A stretch of DNA of 14,007 bases from an uncultured bacterium (GTDB lineage Bacteria; Actinomycetota; Coriobacteriia; Coriobacteriales; Coriobacteriaceae), in NCBI GenBank assembly GCA_958349055.1, contig CATWBO010000043.1, positions 1 to 14,007 on the forward strand. Direction: 5' to 3'. Position 1 is the stretch's first letter; each line of letters starts with the position of its first letter. Below are positions 13,868 to 14,007 of the stretch, piece after piece. The notes below the pieces were generated by a model. It was not told the DNA's origin. It searched no databases and saw only the letters and a list, made by a program, of their open reading frames with translations. The position numbers and the translations under genes were made by a program.

Positions 13868-14007
13868 TCAGCTCCAGCTCGTAGCCAAGCCGCCGTCCAC
13901 CCCAGATCCCCTGAATGCCACGTGACGGTAGAAGGCCGTACGGGCTAACCCCTGAAAACATTCCGCACTGATATCTTCTGTATTGAAGACGTCGATGATA
14001 TGCCCGC
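13868..14007 (-). CDS. Possible C-terminal end of a minus-strand gene cut by the window edge
   Basis: One minus-strand frame is open from the right edge (first full codon 14005-14003) to a TGA at 13870-13868, giving 45 residues that begin GHIIDVFNTEDISAECFQG and end GGLATSWS. Its composition looks protein-like (acidic and aromatic residues in sensible mixture). However, a second minus-strand frame is also open for a similar length, down to its stop at 13855-13857. I recognise no family. If real, the gene converges on ackA and could use the bidirectional terminator at 13747-13782. The remaining bases (13783-13867) show nothing I can support. Confidence 0.3.
   Translation of the reverse strand, partial: GHIIDVFNTEDISAECFQGLARTAFYRHVAFRGSGVDGGLATSWS

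Overview
The window looks like chromosomal DNA of a fairly GC-rich, anaerobic, fermenting actinobacterium. My best guess is a gut member of the Coriobacteriia, close to Collinsella. This rests on three things: the mix of genes (YugP-type peptidase, RNase D with an HRDC domain, XseA/XseB, tandem acetate kinases), the C/G-ending codon use of the housekeeping genes, and the absence of respiratory genes. The taxon is an inference; there is no rRNA or other marker gene here.

Left part (1-1270, mostly minus strand). An AT-rich stretch without a supported gene is followed by a leftward transcription unit. It holds a diacylglycerol-kinase-family lipid kinase and, translationally coupled behind it, a 30-residue single-span membrane protein. 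The unit ends at a strong intrinsic terminator. A shared intergenic region with overlapping -10-like boxes separates it from the rightward genes.

Housekeeping block (1368-5214, plus strand). This block holds ribonuclease D, a YugP-type membrane zinc metallopeptidase, and the two exonuclease VII subunits xseA and xseB. It closes with an unusual nested inverted repeat of 34-nt arms (5235-5344), which lies between xseB and the convergent regulator gene.

Central accessory cassette (5410-10568). A minus-strand MerR-type regulator with a GyrI-like effector domain diverges from a type-B carboxylesterase followed by two paralogous MFS transporters. By eye the base composition and codon use are more AT-rich than on either side. 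The esterase promoter has an imperfect dyad in its -35/-10 spacer, as MerR activators require. The simplest reading is an inducible module in which an ester compound is sensed by the regulator, moved by the transporters and hydrolysed in the cytoplasm. The substrate cannot be read from the sequence. This is the best candidate here for an undescribed system.

Right part (10720-13724, plus strand). A HIT-family nucleotide-binding protein is followed by two tandem acetate kinase genes, each with its own terminator. Both kinases have Ala where the acetate-pocket Phe is normally found. The first copy also has substitutions in conserved active-site motifs, yet has the codon use of a highly expressed gene. 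No phosphotransacetylase gene is in view. The last 280 bases hold the terminator of the second ackA and possibly the C-terminal end of an unrecognised minus-strand gene.
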